Assembly: GCA_032718475.1 (NCBI GenBank)
Contig: JAUCBJ010001300.1
Span: 1 to 64,000 of the forward strand
DNA: 64,000 nucleotides
Origin: Nemertoderma westbladi
Lineage: Eukaryota; Xenacoelomorpha; Nemertodermatida; Nemertodermatidae
Direction of reading: 5' to 3'
The translations under genes were made by a program, and so were the position numbers. Every line of letters begins with the position of its first letter. Positions within the stretch are counted from its first letter, which is position 1. The notes under the pieces were generated by a model that saw only the letters and a list, made by a program, of their open reading frames with translations, made no database searches and was not told where the DNA came from. Of the stretch, positions 1 through 10,962 are shown piece by piece.

Positions 1-2066
1 CAGTCCAGAGAGAAGACATTGGAAAACAAGGTAAGTGAGAAACCCGTTTCTAGGAGAAGGGTAACACCAGTATGTTATACCGACGACGGTGAAAGCCAAA
101 CCTCTCAAGGAGAGGACAGCGGGAAAGACACTGACAGGCCTTATTATGTCAATAAAATGCCTAAAGAACAGGTAAGTAAATCCAAGTCTCGACCCAATGA
201 CAGAAGGGAACCGGTACAAAAAACCCCTCCTACGTCTCCTAAAGGAATTCAGGTGAGAAAGCCCGAGGAAAGAACAAGTGTGCACCACATAGCACAGGTT
301 AAAGTAAGTAACATCAAGCCGAAATGTGTGCTGTGCGACGGGCCCCACCGTTTAAATGCGTGTGATAAATTCCTGAGGAAATCACTCGAGGATAGACGTG
401 AAGTCATGTGGGATAAGCGGTTGTGTTATAATTGCCTCAGACGAGGACACCAACGGCGAACCTGTAACTCCGACGCAAGGTGTGCAAAGTGCGGCGCAAA
501 ACATCATATCTTGTTGCACACGGAATTCGAACGAAACAGCCCGAGTCAGGTAAGTGAGTCCGAACTACATGTCCAATTCAGTGATGTGAACGACACTGAT
601 CAATCTGAGATGGAAGGATTCTATACGGACGAGTTCTCCGACCAAAACGAATCCTGTTACCTAATAAACACCACCGCAGTGTATCGAGCACTCGTGCATG
701 AGAAAGACACAGACAGCGACCTTACCTTAACTACTTCCGATCAACAACCATCTTGGAAAGCGCCAACTTCCAATATAGGAATCCGAGAGTTTCCTGTGGT
801 CCAGGTACGGGTCCACGGACCTCAGAACGGAGCTATGTAGTGAACGCCCTCCTGGACTCCGGCAGCACAGGAACATTCATCGATAAAGAGCTAGCCGAAG
901 ATATATTTGCTGGACAACCCAAGTTCCAAACTAAGCTCAACATGTCAGGCATTATGCAAGTTTGGAAATCTACAATAACAGCTGATTATTATGTAGGCGC
1001 GTTGTCCACCCCACAAGACGAACTAGGAGAACATAGCATAAGGTCAGTGAAAATGGTGGCTATAAAGAACTTCGCTACTACTCAAGCAGACCTTTATAAT
1101 TGGGACGAGGATGAGAGCATCCAACATCTTAACATACCTCGATTCCAGACTGATTATCCTGGAGTGCAAATACTCATCGGCCAAAACGCGCATGAGGCGC
1201 TGGAGACATTAGAGAAACGACCTGCTCAACCGCAACCACTTCAGCCCTATGCGGTAAGAACTAGAGTAGGTTGGTACCTTACTGGACCTTCCCGTAGAAC
1301 GCTCAGAGAAAGACTGCTTCAAGATCGCGTCTGCCAGCGGAGTAAATGGGAAGATGATACTAGTGAGGGAGACGACCCAACTGAGGGAACACCATACTCC
1401 TCAGATAATGACGATATTAGCTCCAATTTAGATCAATGGAGATATTGTCCCAAGAAGTTTAATCCAACGGACATCGCTTCCAGAGGAGTAACTCCTCAAG
1501 AACTGACAGATACTACAGACCGGTTAGGTGAACCCGACTTCCTGAGTAAGGAGGATGAATGGCCTCCCCATCTTACTCCGACTGAGATTAGACCAGCCAA
1601 GGGAGCGGAGAAAGTTAAACCTAAAACCCGGGCGGGTGGAGCGGAGTTATTTGAACCCGGGATAGATCTGTCGGTATTACATGTTGCCAGGGACGACGCC
1701 GTGGATCTGGGCCTCCCCTCCGCGAGTGGATCCTTCATGAAGATCAGAGAGAGCGATTGGAGCTCTGGAACATCAGACGTCTCGCAGGGACTCTCACCTC
1801 TCCTGCAGAGAGCGACGGACCACTATAGCTCCTGGAATCGGCTTTGTGACGCCGTCATATACTTTGAGCGATGTTTCTATCGTCACTATTCCAGGACGAA
1901 GAGGAAACCTGGAATTGTATTCAGGATGCAGCGACTCAATCACCCAGTCGGTCGTTTGTGTTTATCGGAAGGGAATGGAGGACTCTCCGGAAACTGTGGA
2001 AGGCAAGATTCTCTTCCCACGACCACCTCCCTAATCCTTCAAACATCTAGGGACTCCATAACGTAA
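1..2066 (+). pseudogene. BEL/Pao-type retrotransposon gag-pol remnant, 5' end cut by window
   Basis: The reading frame is open from base 1, so the gene continues to the left of the window. Two frames overlap. The frame at 1-840 holds the end of Gag, with three zinc-binding clusters: CVLCDGPHRLNAC, CYNCLRRGHQRRTC (Cx2Cx4Hx4C) and CAKCGAKHHILLH. The frame at 753-2066 holds a retroviral-type aspartic protease with the active site ALLDSGSTGTFI (about 847-882). It later carries QWRYCPKKFNPTDIASRG (about 1435-1488), the segment at the end of RNase H in BEL/Pao polyproteins, then SSWNRLCDAVIYFERC, which resembles the stretch before the integrase. Reverse transcriptase and the RNase H core should lie between these and are absent, so there is an internal deletion near 1380-1435. 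The change of frame near 820-840 is either a mutation or a remnant of a frameshift site. Integrase is missing. This is a dead copy; the family assignment rests on motif recognition. Confidence 0.85.
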
Positions 2067-3511
2067 CAACATATGGAGTGGGTGTGTGACTCTATTATTT
2101 TATATTATTTTATTATTTTTATATTTATGTATGTATTACTATGTAATTTTATTATAATCGTTTTATTTAATTTAGTAGAATATTATTTAGCGATTATTTT
2201 GTAGAATAGTGCAATATATTCGTGTTTATTACGTACGTAATTACTTATATTATATTTAGTGCGACGGCGAAGAAATAATTATTTTTTCTCTTTCCTTACT
2301 GTCCGTATTATATTATAAATACGTAACTACAGTAAGATGAAATGTCTGTACTTATTAAAGTACAATAAAGCCACTACTATATTTAAGTATTATTGGTAGG
2401 CAGAGTATTAGGAATGCAAAGTTCAGATCCTCGTGTCTCGGCTAAACCAAGCTCTGGGTAGACCTTGGAAACGACTTGCCTCTTCACACTGACATTGCTT
2501 CGTGCGATATTGCTCTCATACCGTATATTAAATAATACATATAGTAGCGTGATGTCCCTTTAACAGTAGCGTATAACGCAAAATAAATCTGTTAAACCCT
2601 TTGACCATCTGTAATTCTAGTCGATTAAGATATCGCGGCACCCACCGATATACTTGAAAGACAAATTCTAGAATCAGTGGTTAACGTCCCCAGACATGTT
2701 CTGGAATCCAAATATGTCCATTTAATTATCAAATAATAAAATTTCAGGGAATCAATTTAAATTCATGCCTTTTAATGAATTTAATAAATTGCCATTTTTA
2801 CGCAATTTATAAAGTTCCCAAAATTCCATTAATTAATAGATCAAGGGAGCGGAGATTTATCTTAGCATGCGTATGAGTGTGTGAAAGTCTCCCAAACATA
2901 GTCAATAGCCGATAAAATTCATAAAGTCATGTATAAAACAGAACATTGACTATTAAAGAATTACTATTAAATAACATCCCAGATCTGTATGCATTGGAAT
3001 CACCCTAATTCTACCGCTAGCTTTGCATAATGTCACCATAGCAACAACCACGCTAGAATTAGAATTGAGTTAAAAGAACAATAGAAAGCTTGTCCCATTG
3101 AATAGCATAGGGAATAAATAGTGCACTGATAGTATCCAAGGATACATAATAATACAGTGACATTCTGGAAGGCATTGACTAACGGACAAGTGACCCGAGT
3201 GTGTGTAATTTGTGACAAGTTGTGTGTGTGGTACTTGTGAGTTTATAGGCGAATGTTACTACTAAGGTGTGTTTACAGTAGCTAGTCGCAATCGTAAAAG
3301 TAACCTAACTCTCCAAGGAAAACCTGAAGTACATCTAAGCCTTTGGGACGGACAGTCGAGTGACTTGTGCCGGTTGTCGTTGTCGTTGTGCGGCTACGTC
3401 GTTGGCGAAAGTACGGCGGCGACGACACATCGGCGCTGAGGATCTCGTACTGTCCGGGGGTTAATTGGGGTAGGCAGCGACGCCCGCTCGCCTAAATATA
3501 AACTCCTTATA
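2067..3511. other. Non-coding AT-rich stretch between retroelement fragments
   Basis: No convincing coding region. 2085-2330 is very AT-rich. 3340-3480 is GC-richer and looks like a leader before the ORF at 3512. The 61-codon minus-strand frame at 3033-3218 has no recognisable features. It is probably part of the decayed retroelement lying between the gag-pol remnant and the LTR at 5135. Confidence 0.5.
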
Positions 3512-4234
3512 ATGTGGATAAACTCATATATAGCAGACATGACGGAGTTGATAGAAGATGGTCTTGGTATCGGGGAGCGATATACTCTACTTTTACAAGC
3601 GTTTGTTGATAGCTTAATACGCGGCGACGTTAGTCCAACTGCTGCAGAGGACGATGGTCGTTATATCGAACCGACAATGTCCCAAGTGCAGCTCTCGCGG
3701 GAGTTGGACTATAGAAAATTCGCTGCTCGATATACGCAGCGTAATGGTACGTATATGGGCTTCTTAACTACTGGTCATCCTATCGATTTACACGATACGG
3801 ACAATGTCGACACCAAAAGGGAAATGGTACGATTGAAATATCCTACCCAGCGGAGGCGGAACGATAAACCGAGAATGGAACACGAGAATTCTATTCGAAA
3901 CAGACTCGAAAGAGAAAACGTTGAGGAGCCGGATAAACGCAGCGACTTCAACGATTATCTGGAATTCCTGATAGAAACATATCTCAATATTGCCAGTCAA
4001 CAAAATCTAGAAACTCGATATCCTCAAGGTATACATCATGACCGCATGGTAGAACTCAAACGGCTCGATTCCCCTATGATGTATCTTACCGCCGATCGAC
4101 CGCTACCTGTTGTACCGAATAGCTTCGAACGGATGGAGGAATATTGTAAGCTGGAGAAAGATCACTCGCGTTTCCCCTACAAGACGTACGTTTTTGGGTA
4201 TTATTACGGTAAATGCCCTAGACCCAGCCAATAA
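3512..4234 (+). CDS. Orphan 240-codon ORF inside a retroelement, function unknown
   Basis: I do not recognise this protein. It is hydrophilic, rich in Arg, Asp, Glu and Tyr, and has no membrane segment, signal peptide, zinc cluster or catalytic motif that I can see. The middle (residues about 100-150) is strongly charged, and the last part (FPYKTYVFGYYYGKCPRP) is aromatic. It lies 0.9 kb before a 1.2-kb LTR (5135) on the same strand and after a BEL/Pao gag-pol remnant. It could be an accessory 3' ORF of the retroelement or a diverged piece of its polyprotein. The length without stops and the GC-rich stretch just upstream argue for former coding. Weaker frames follow to about 5060, the last of them (4850-5056) strongly basic at its end. 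Confidence 0.4.
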   Translation: MWINSYIADMTELIEDGLGIGERYTLLLQAFVDSLIRGDVSPTAAEDDGRYIEPTMSQVQLSRELDYRKFAARYTQRNGTYMGFLTTGHPIDLHDTDNVDTKREMVRLKYPTQRRRNDKPRMEHENSIRNRLERENVEEPDKRSDFNDYLEFLIETYLNIASQQNLETRYPQGIHHDRMVELKRLDSPMMYLTADRPLPVVPNSFERMEEYCKLEKDHSRFPYKTYVFGYYYGKCPRPSQ

Positions 4235-5134
4235 ACGGAAAGACATAAACATCCACGGAAACGTTGTGTTAAACACAGTGGTGTTCGTTATATTTACTGG
4301 AGTTTCGAGCGAAACTTGTTTGACGTATCACCTATGCTCACTCGGCTCTAACGATCCTAGAGTAAACCTATGATCAGAGTCCCGTAATACTCGGTCAAAC
4401 CTCCTCATTCCTTAGTTGGACCTCAGACCTGCGATCCTGGTGGTGTCGCGGATCCTCGCGGACGGTATTCACTGTTCAAGATCTAGTGCTACCCTAACAA
4501 TTAATCGGTAACACTCCGACAGTGATTTCTAGCTAGCCGCCCATCTTACCTAGCCGGATTATGACGCAGACACCTAATATCACTATCCAACCGTATGGTC
4601 GTCCCGTTTAACGCAATACAACCCTTCATCAAGGTGAAGGAGAGCGTTGTACGACACGAGTTAAACGCTATTCTATAAAGATCAACAAAGAAACCTGCGT
4701 TTGTTCAGATAAACGTAAGTTATAACATTAAGTCCAATCGATAAACGAATTGGCCTTATCTCAGTTCGATTGGGAAACCTCGAATCTCAAAGAAGATATC
4801 AAGCTTAGAAAACCCTATTCTCTGCGAGAGTTTTGGATGAACGTATCCCATGACAAGCGGAGGAAAATCAGCTCGAGGAGAAGCATATCGAAATGGACGA
4901 GACACCGACCGTAAACCCAAACCTTTTAATGCAATCATATTGCACCCTTCACCCAGGAGTTATGGCCCTCCTAGTAAAGTGGCTTCCCCCAAAGAGAAAA
5001 GGACTCTTGCTAGCCTTAAGAAACTGCGTAAACGCCGTCCGCGCAAGAAAGACTAACTGTTTAGAGTATTTTTATATTTTAGAAACTGTGATTTTGTATA
5101 TTTTATAGACTTAAATCCCATTTTCTGGGAGCGG
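4235..5134 (+). other. Retroelement 3' region with short frames, before the LTR
   Basis: No clear gene. A frame at 4850-5056 ends in a very basic stretch (KKLRKRRPRKKD), and a second frame overlaps it at 4893-5108. Both could be shreds of a polyprotein tail or chance. The position directly before the LTR at 5135 fits the 3' untranslated end of an LTR element. Confidence 0.35.
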
Positions 5135-6350
5135 TGTAAAAGCTTTTGTGGGATAACTGATTCGTTTGCCTTGTTGGCCAGTTCCCCCCCAGTCGCTAAG
5201 AATACTCTCAAAGTGATCTACAGCTAAAAATAGTGCAAGTTACCAGCTTATTGGCTGATTTGCTGTACGCAGGCATCTGGGCTCTGTTTAATCGGCCAAC
5301 AAGCCTAGGGAGGTTGCGTCATAGCCTTGTTTTTGTATCTCCCAATAGAATTTTGAGTTAGCCTTGATTTTGACCAATCACAGAGTACTGAACTGAAAAT
5401 TTCCTATCTCACTGCTCTTTCTCTGTGTTGAACGGGAGCTTCGTGGAATAAGAGTGGTTGGTATACTCGTATAGAGCAGTAGTCACGAGTTTTTCAAAGC
5501 CACGAAAGAACGGCTTTTAGTGTTTTATGTTTTATGCTTTTTAGCTCAACACTAGTAGGTTTAATTACAAGGACATATATCCTTTAACTGACGAAACAAA
5601 CACTCTGCAATTTCGTATCACTGCTACTGCATACTGCATAACTGGCTTTGTGAATATTGCATACTGCTATTTGTTGTCGGTTATTCATTATATTTGTTGA
5701 TGAATTATTATATTGGAATAACGAGAAATAACCCCGACACCCAATATTCTTGATATACCGAAGGTAAGAGAGAAAGGTTACAGATAAACGATTGTGACTT
5801 ATGTTAAAGTGGTTTGAAGTGAATCTAATGTTATTTGATAGACCCTACATGAGTCAGTCTGTGTTCCTTTTATATGTGACTAAAATCAGTGAAGATCGGC
5901 AGATTAGTGTGCAGTATTGTGCAGCATTGTGTATGAGTGAGTCTGTTAAAGAAGCATTCCTAAAGAATGCGCCATATATGTGAATTATAATTAAGCCATA
6001 TCGTTGTGAGTAGTTTAAGTCATAACTCTGTTTAAGTAGATAAAGCGCCACGTCCTAAAGGAACTGTTAATATTACCTAAGGTGAATAATATTGTCAGAG
6101 ATTATATAATACTGTCAGTCGAATAATACATTAGGCTTACATAGCAACAAAATTAAACCGTCGAACCCAATCTCCCGGGAATATCCAGCGGGTGAATGGT
6201 CGCGCACGGATTGGTTTCGACTAGTGTAGTGAATCAAATACTTGTCATAGGCTAAAAAGCGATTTAATATCTAGAAGACATCTTAATTTGGCGGGTTAAA
6301 CTGCCAAAGGTCTGAAAGCGCGAACACCAAAGTAGCTACATTTTATTGCA
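5135..6350 (+). repeat. 1.2-kb long terminal repeat (likely 3' LTR), TG...CA
   Basis: Bases 5135-6350 match 59701-60935 over almost the whole length, both beginning TGTAAAAGCTTTTGTGGG and ending near ATTGCA. Shared blocks include the run around GGATAACTGATTCGTTTGCC near the start, GCGCCACGTCCTAAAGGAAC in the middle (about 6046) and GGGTTAAACTGC near the end. Divergence is clear (many substitutions and small indels), so the copies come from separate old insertions, not one young element. Lying after coding remnants on the plus strand, this copy is best read as a 3' LTR. The pairing with the gag-pol remnant at 1-2066 is inferred. Confidence 0.75.
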
Positions 6351-6839
6351 GTTAATGTAAATGTTGGATTCTTAAAAAAGTGAATGTATTTTGTTCTCAT
6401 GTAAATTTATCGCATTTAAAAAATAAAAATGGCGATATATTTGTATTTAAATTAATCGCCGGTCTTCCCTCTATAAGAAAAATGTTCATTTGAAAAAATT
6501 GATTGCATTTATATTCAACCAGAGGGCCCAACATAGAGTTAGGTATGGGTCGGCTAGCTAGTTTGTTTTTGGCCTGTAGTTCTAGAATGCAAATTAGCTA
6601 TACCGATCACCAACTGTGTTCTGACGTCTAACATGGTCCTCCATCCAAAAATAATAGTCTCGTTAATTTACCGAATGTATTGCGCTTAACGCCGCCAGAG
6701 CCCGTACTATTAATGGCTAATGGCTGAGATTGTAAAAAGTACGAAAGGTCGAACGCAACTAAACTTTAATGGCAATCGTCATACTTTAAGATTAAAACAA
6801 GGCAATAAAATGTACTGGGAATGTACGGAAAGAAAGGTG

Positions 6840-6990
6840 GGCTGACATATTGGGCAAGTGACCTATTGGTAAAGTGACTTATATATTTTAAACTATATTT
6901 TAAACAAGTGACCCATTGGGAAAATGACGCGTCTGCTTTTTATTGGGCAACTGACTCATTGGGCAAGTGACCTATTGGGCAAATGACAGT
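6840..6990. repeat. Degenerate tandem repeat, unit about 18-20 bp
   Basis: Variants of ATTGGGCAAGTGACCT recur about six to seven times (6850, 6868, 6905, 6942, 6957, 6975). No coding potential. Confidence 0.6.
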
Positions 6991-7149
6991 TAACCGTTCC
7001 ATTAGCGGTAATTGTTTGATTTAGGCTAATCAATTGTATTGTACAGACGGTACTTCGCCCAATGTTTCGGTTTTCGTTATTAGGCTGCCCTGCATAGTGC
7101 ACAGGCGTGTTATTTATTACAACAATATTGATAGCAATGGATCCGTCCA

Positions 7150-7400
7150 TTCTCGCCAGCTCTCGCTGGCAAGCTTGTTTACCATATGAAGGCTCGAGGC
7201 AACTAGAACGCCCCTCTCTCTTGGCTATTATCTGAAAGGCGGTGAGGGCGCCACACTAACTTTTCCTTACTCCCACCGCAGAAACCCGGTTCCCCGGAGG
7301 CACCATATCAGTTACAAAATTGTAACTGGCTCGGCACGGGATCGAACCTGGGAACAGGAGATGCAATGTGTGAAGCGATCTGACAGCGATTTGACTTACT
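7150..7400 (-). repeat. Candidate tRNA-derived SINE
   Basis: On the minus strand there is a good Pol III B-box (GGTTCGATCCC, plus-strand 7339-7349). It is followed by a GC-rich body quite unlike the surrounding AT-rich DNA (for example the GGAACCGGGTTTCTGCGG block). The expected A-box upstream of the B-box is poor, so this may be an old or truncated copy. Only one copy is in the window. Confidence 0.4.
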
Positions 7401-8395
7401 TATTCTAGTCTAATAATAAACTGCACTAAATAATTAGATACGAACCGTGATACACCAGATTTAATGTAGATGGAGTAGCAGTAGATACAAACACGTAACA
7501 TCTCTACTACTGTACCACATGTATAAAAACTAACCATAACCATAACCGCTACACGATATAATATATAATATATATTTACATTAAATAATAAATTCCTATA
7601 TAAGAATCTAACAATTATAAATTTATAAAGGTGTGAGTCAGAGCACATTATGATACAGGAATGGAAATTAATGGCATCATAAAAAATCATCACCCAATTG
7701 AACGCCAACTCACGAAATTACTACCACCCCTTATGAATCCTGTGGAATAAATTAGGCTACCAATAATTAAAGTTGACCCAAAAAAAAACATAATTTTAAA
7801 ATATATACTTTTGGAATAAAAGACATACGAGACAAATTTACCAGATAGAATGGATCCCGTCCCAGAAGGAATACTTCGTACTACTGTTTTCATTACCTGC
7901 AAGATAAATTCTGTAACAAGTACCATCTGAGGTATTTTAATCCGGACAAACTTCCTCAAAGAGCCACGAAAAACAAGCTGTCGAAAATTGCTACAGTCCC
8001 AACATCTAAACCGCGAGAGGCATGCTTACATAGCATTTCAAAGGAACTAGCTTAGCAGACCCCCTACCCCCACCCCACCACCATGTAAACATAGAGGCGA
8101 TGAAACACGCAAACTAGTCGAACAGATTTTCTGGGGCTTCAGTTAACTATTGTGATAAGTTAATGAACATATTGAATTTGTTTATTTGTAATGATTTGTC
8201 GTGTTTATAGCAAATGATGTCTTACACAACACATACAAAAAACAGACATATGTAAATTACTATCAATTAAGTAGTTACAGTGCATCTGTCTCCCGAAACT
8301 TGAACTACATACTGTACAAAGGTTTACTCTGAATATTGAACTGAATATATTTATCTCATGCCTTAAAGATTGAACCCAGGTTTACCTTGTAACGA
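7401..8395. other. Non-coding stretch
   Basis: AT-rich. Two minus-strand frames of 102 and 89 codons (7400-7708, 7690-7959) have low-complexity, Ile/Phe/Tyr-rich translations without motifs. I see no gene here. Confidence 0.5.
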
Positions 8396-8399
8396 AGAA

Positions 8400-9525
8400 T
8401 ACCTTGCTACACAACACCTATACCTTGGTACACTACCTTGCTACACAACACGTATACCTTGGCACACTACCTTGCTACACAACACGTATACCTTGGTACA
8501 CTACCTTGCTACACAACACGTATACCTTGGTACACTACCTTGCTACACAACACGTATACCTTGGTACACTACCTTGCTACACAACACGTATACCTTGGTA
8601 CACTACTACCTTGCTACACAACACCTATACCTTGGTACACTACCTTGCTACACAACACGTATACCTTGGTACACTACCTTGCTACACAACACGTATACCT
8701 TGGTACACTACCTTGCTACACAACACGTATACCTTGGTACACTACCTTGCTACACAACACTTATACCTTGGTACACTACCTTACGTATACCTTGGTACAC
8801 TACCTTGCTACACAACACGTATACCTTGGTACACTACCTTGCTACACAACACGTATACCTTGGTACACTACCTTGCTACACAACACGTATACCTTGGTAT
8901 ACTACCTTGCTACACAACACGTATACCTTGGTACACTACCTCGCAACACAACACTTATACCTTGGTACACTACCTTACGTATACCTTGGTACACTACCTT
9001 GCTACACAACACGTATACCTTGGTACACTACCTTGCTACACAACACGTATACCTTGGTATACTACCTTGCTACACAACACGTATACCTTGGTACACTACC
9101 TTGCAACACAACACGTATACCTTGGTACACTACCTTGCTACACAACACGTATACCTTGGTATACTACCTTGCTACACAACACCTATACCTTGGTACACTA
9201 CCTTGCTACACAACACGTATACCTTGGTACACTACCTTGCTACACAACACGTATACCTTGGTACACTACTACCTTGCTACACAACACCTATACCTTGGTA
9301 CACTACCTTGCTACACAACACCTATACCTTGGTACACTACCTTGCTACACAAAACGTATGCCTTGGCACACTACCTTGCTACAAAAAACGTATACCTTGG
9401 TACACTACCTTGCTACACAACACTTATACCTTGGTACACTACCTTACGTATACCTTGGTACACAAAACGTATACCTTGAAAATGTAACCAATGTATACCT
9501 TGGTGCACAAAATGTATACCTTGGA
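8400..9525. repeat. 34-bp minisatellite, about 1.1 kb
   Basis: Roughly 33 head-to-tail units of a 34-bp repeat built around CTTGCTACACAACACGTATA and CCTTGGTACACTAC. Most units are identical or differ at one or two sites (CGTATA/CCTATA/TTATA). Shortened units lacking the CTTGCTACACAACA part occur near 8780, 8970 and 9445, and units with an extra CTA near 8605 and 9265. The last 100 bases decay. No unit contains a stop in any forward frame, so three long frames cross it. They are artefacts of the array. Confidence 0.95.
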
Positions 9526-9976
9526 TAGCATTTAGCGTTATTTCGCCTATAAAACTTTTAGACTTGAGTATATTTATGTATTTTGGCCAGATCTGGAAAG
9601 AGCTCAAGAAGACGATTCCAATGGTATATAATATATTGGGGTTCGGTAAGAAATAAAAAAAAAATATTTTGCAACGCTTTGAGCCACGTTTATTGACCAA
9701 TGACCATATACTTTGCACCAGATAATTTACTTTGTGAAAAAAAAACTTTAAGGTTAACAGAATAAATATAATATCATTACCCCAAAAATAAAACATTTCC
9801 ACAATTAATACGTATACTTATGATTCAAATAATGTAATTTCTGAACAAAAAATAGATTTGTACACCTAAATAATTATATTTGCGCAAAATTAATAATAAA
9901 AGTCAAACAATTTAATTTTCGACACAAATTACATACTTTCCCACCAAAAAAACTATATTACCAGCAGAAAGTCAAG

Positions 9977-10258
9977 TACTCTGGAGTCCCGAATAGACGG
10001 GGCGACACGGCTATTAATTTTTTCTAAAAAATTTAGTGCATTTTTTATTGTGAGCAAATAAACGTTTGTTCTCATAATAATTGCGAGTTGAAAGTGAAAG
10101 AAAACCAAAACCTTGTACCGAGTATACCGCCGGTAGCCGTAGGTACTACTGTCCCCTGTACCCCTATACTGTATGTTAAGTAAGTAGGCCTAAGTTTACA
10201 AAATTTTCCACCCACCACGTCTATTCCAGCCACCCCGTCTATTCGGGACTCCAGAGTA
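9977..10258. mobile_element. MITE candidate with 26-bp perfect inverted repeats
   Basis: Bases 9977-10002 and 10233-10258 are exact inverted repeats built on CTCTGGAGTCCCGAATAGAC and ending in GGGG. If the outer TA at each end is a target duplication, the element is 278 bp with 24-bp termini, the arrangement used by Tc1/mariner-type elements. There is no transposase inside. Internal copies of GTCTATTC repeat near the right end. Confidence 0.55.
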
Positions 10259-10555
10259 TTCGATCCAGTAATTAATAGCCCTAACAATCAAAATCCAATA
10301 AGTTGTAGATCTACTGTACAAACAGTATGATAATATATTAGGGCACACAGCTCGGTGTAAAGAAATTATTAGATGCTAAAATTGTCAATTAAGGGAAAGG
10401 AACAGGCTACAGATGCGGGGTTTTCTTACCAAAACAATAAACGCTTTCGTTACCAATTGAAGGAAAGGGAAAGGAGCAGTTTAAATTGGCAGCTATTTAT
10501 AAATGATATCTAAATAAATAAATTAATATTTTGGAAGAATAATATTTATTTGGGG

Positions 10556-10690
10556 AATTCAACAACTAATTGGGACATTAAAACAATCAACTAATTGGGA
10601 CATTAAAACAATCAAATAATTGGAACATTGAAACAATCAACTAATTGGGACATTAAAACAATCAACTAATGGGGACATTAAAATTATTAA
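10556..10690. repeat. 24-bp tandem repeat, about five units
   Basis: AACTAATTGGGACATTAAAA and AACAATC alternate head to tail about five times with few changes. Just upstream (10395-10480) is a fragment resembling the 84-bp array at 39112-39600 (ACCAAAACAATAAACG motif). Confidence 0.8.
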
Positions 10691-10962
10691 ATTTGAGACG
10701 ATAATAATTGGTGCAAAAAGTATGTAATTTGTGACGGAAATAATTTGCGACGTTTAAATATTAATTTCACACATTATGAACCCGGCGTGGATGAAAATAT
10801 TAATTTAATAACCTAAAACTTTTGAAAAATTAATTGTCTTCATAATTTAATGCCTATATAGTAAACCTTGTGCGGAAACACCGATGACTACAACATTGTT
10901 ACTAAGCTGACGGAAGAATAGATTATGCCTTCCTTCTATCTGAAGGCCGATCTCAGCCACTA

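Noticed and set aside
7330-7400. tRNA gene on the minus strand
   Set aside because: Only the B-box is good; no acceptor stem can be formed with the flanks.
8370-9528. Three overlapping plus-strand frames of 349-374 codons
   Set aside because: They are translations of the 34-bp minisatellite in three registers; no unit contains a stop, so length is not evidence of coding.
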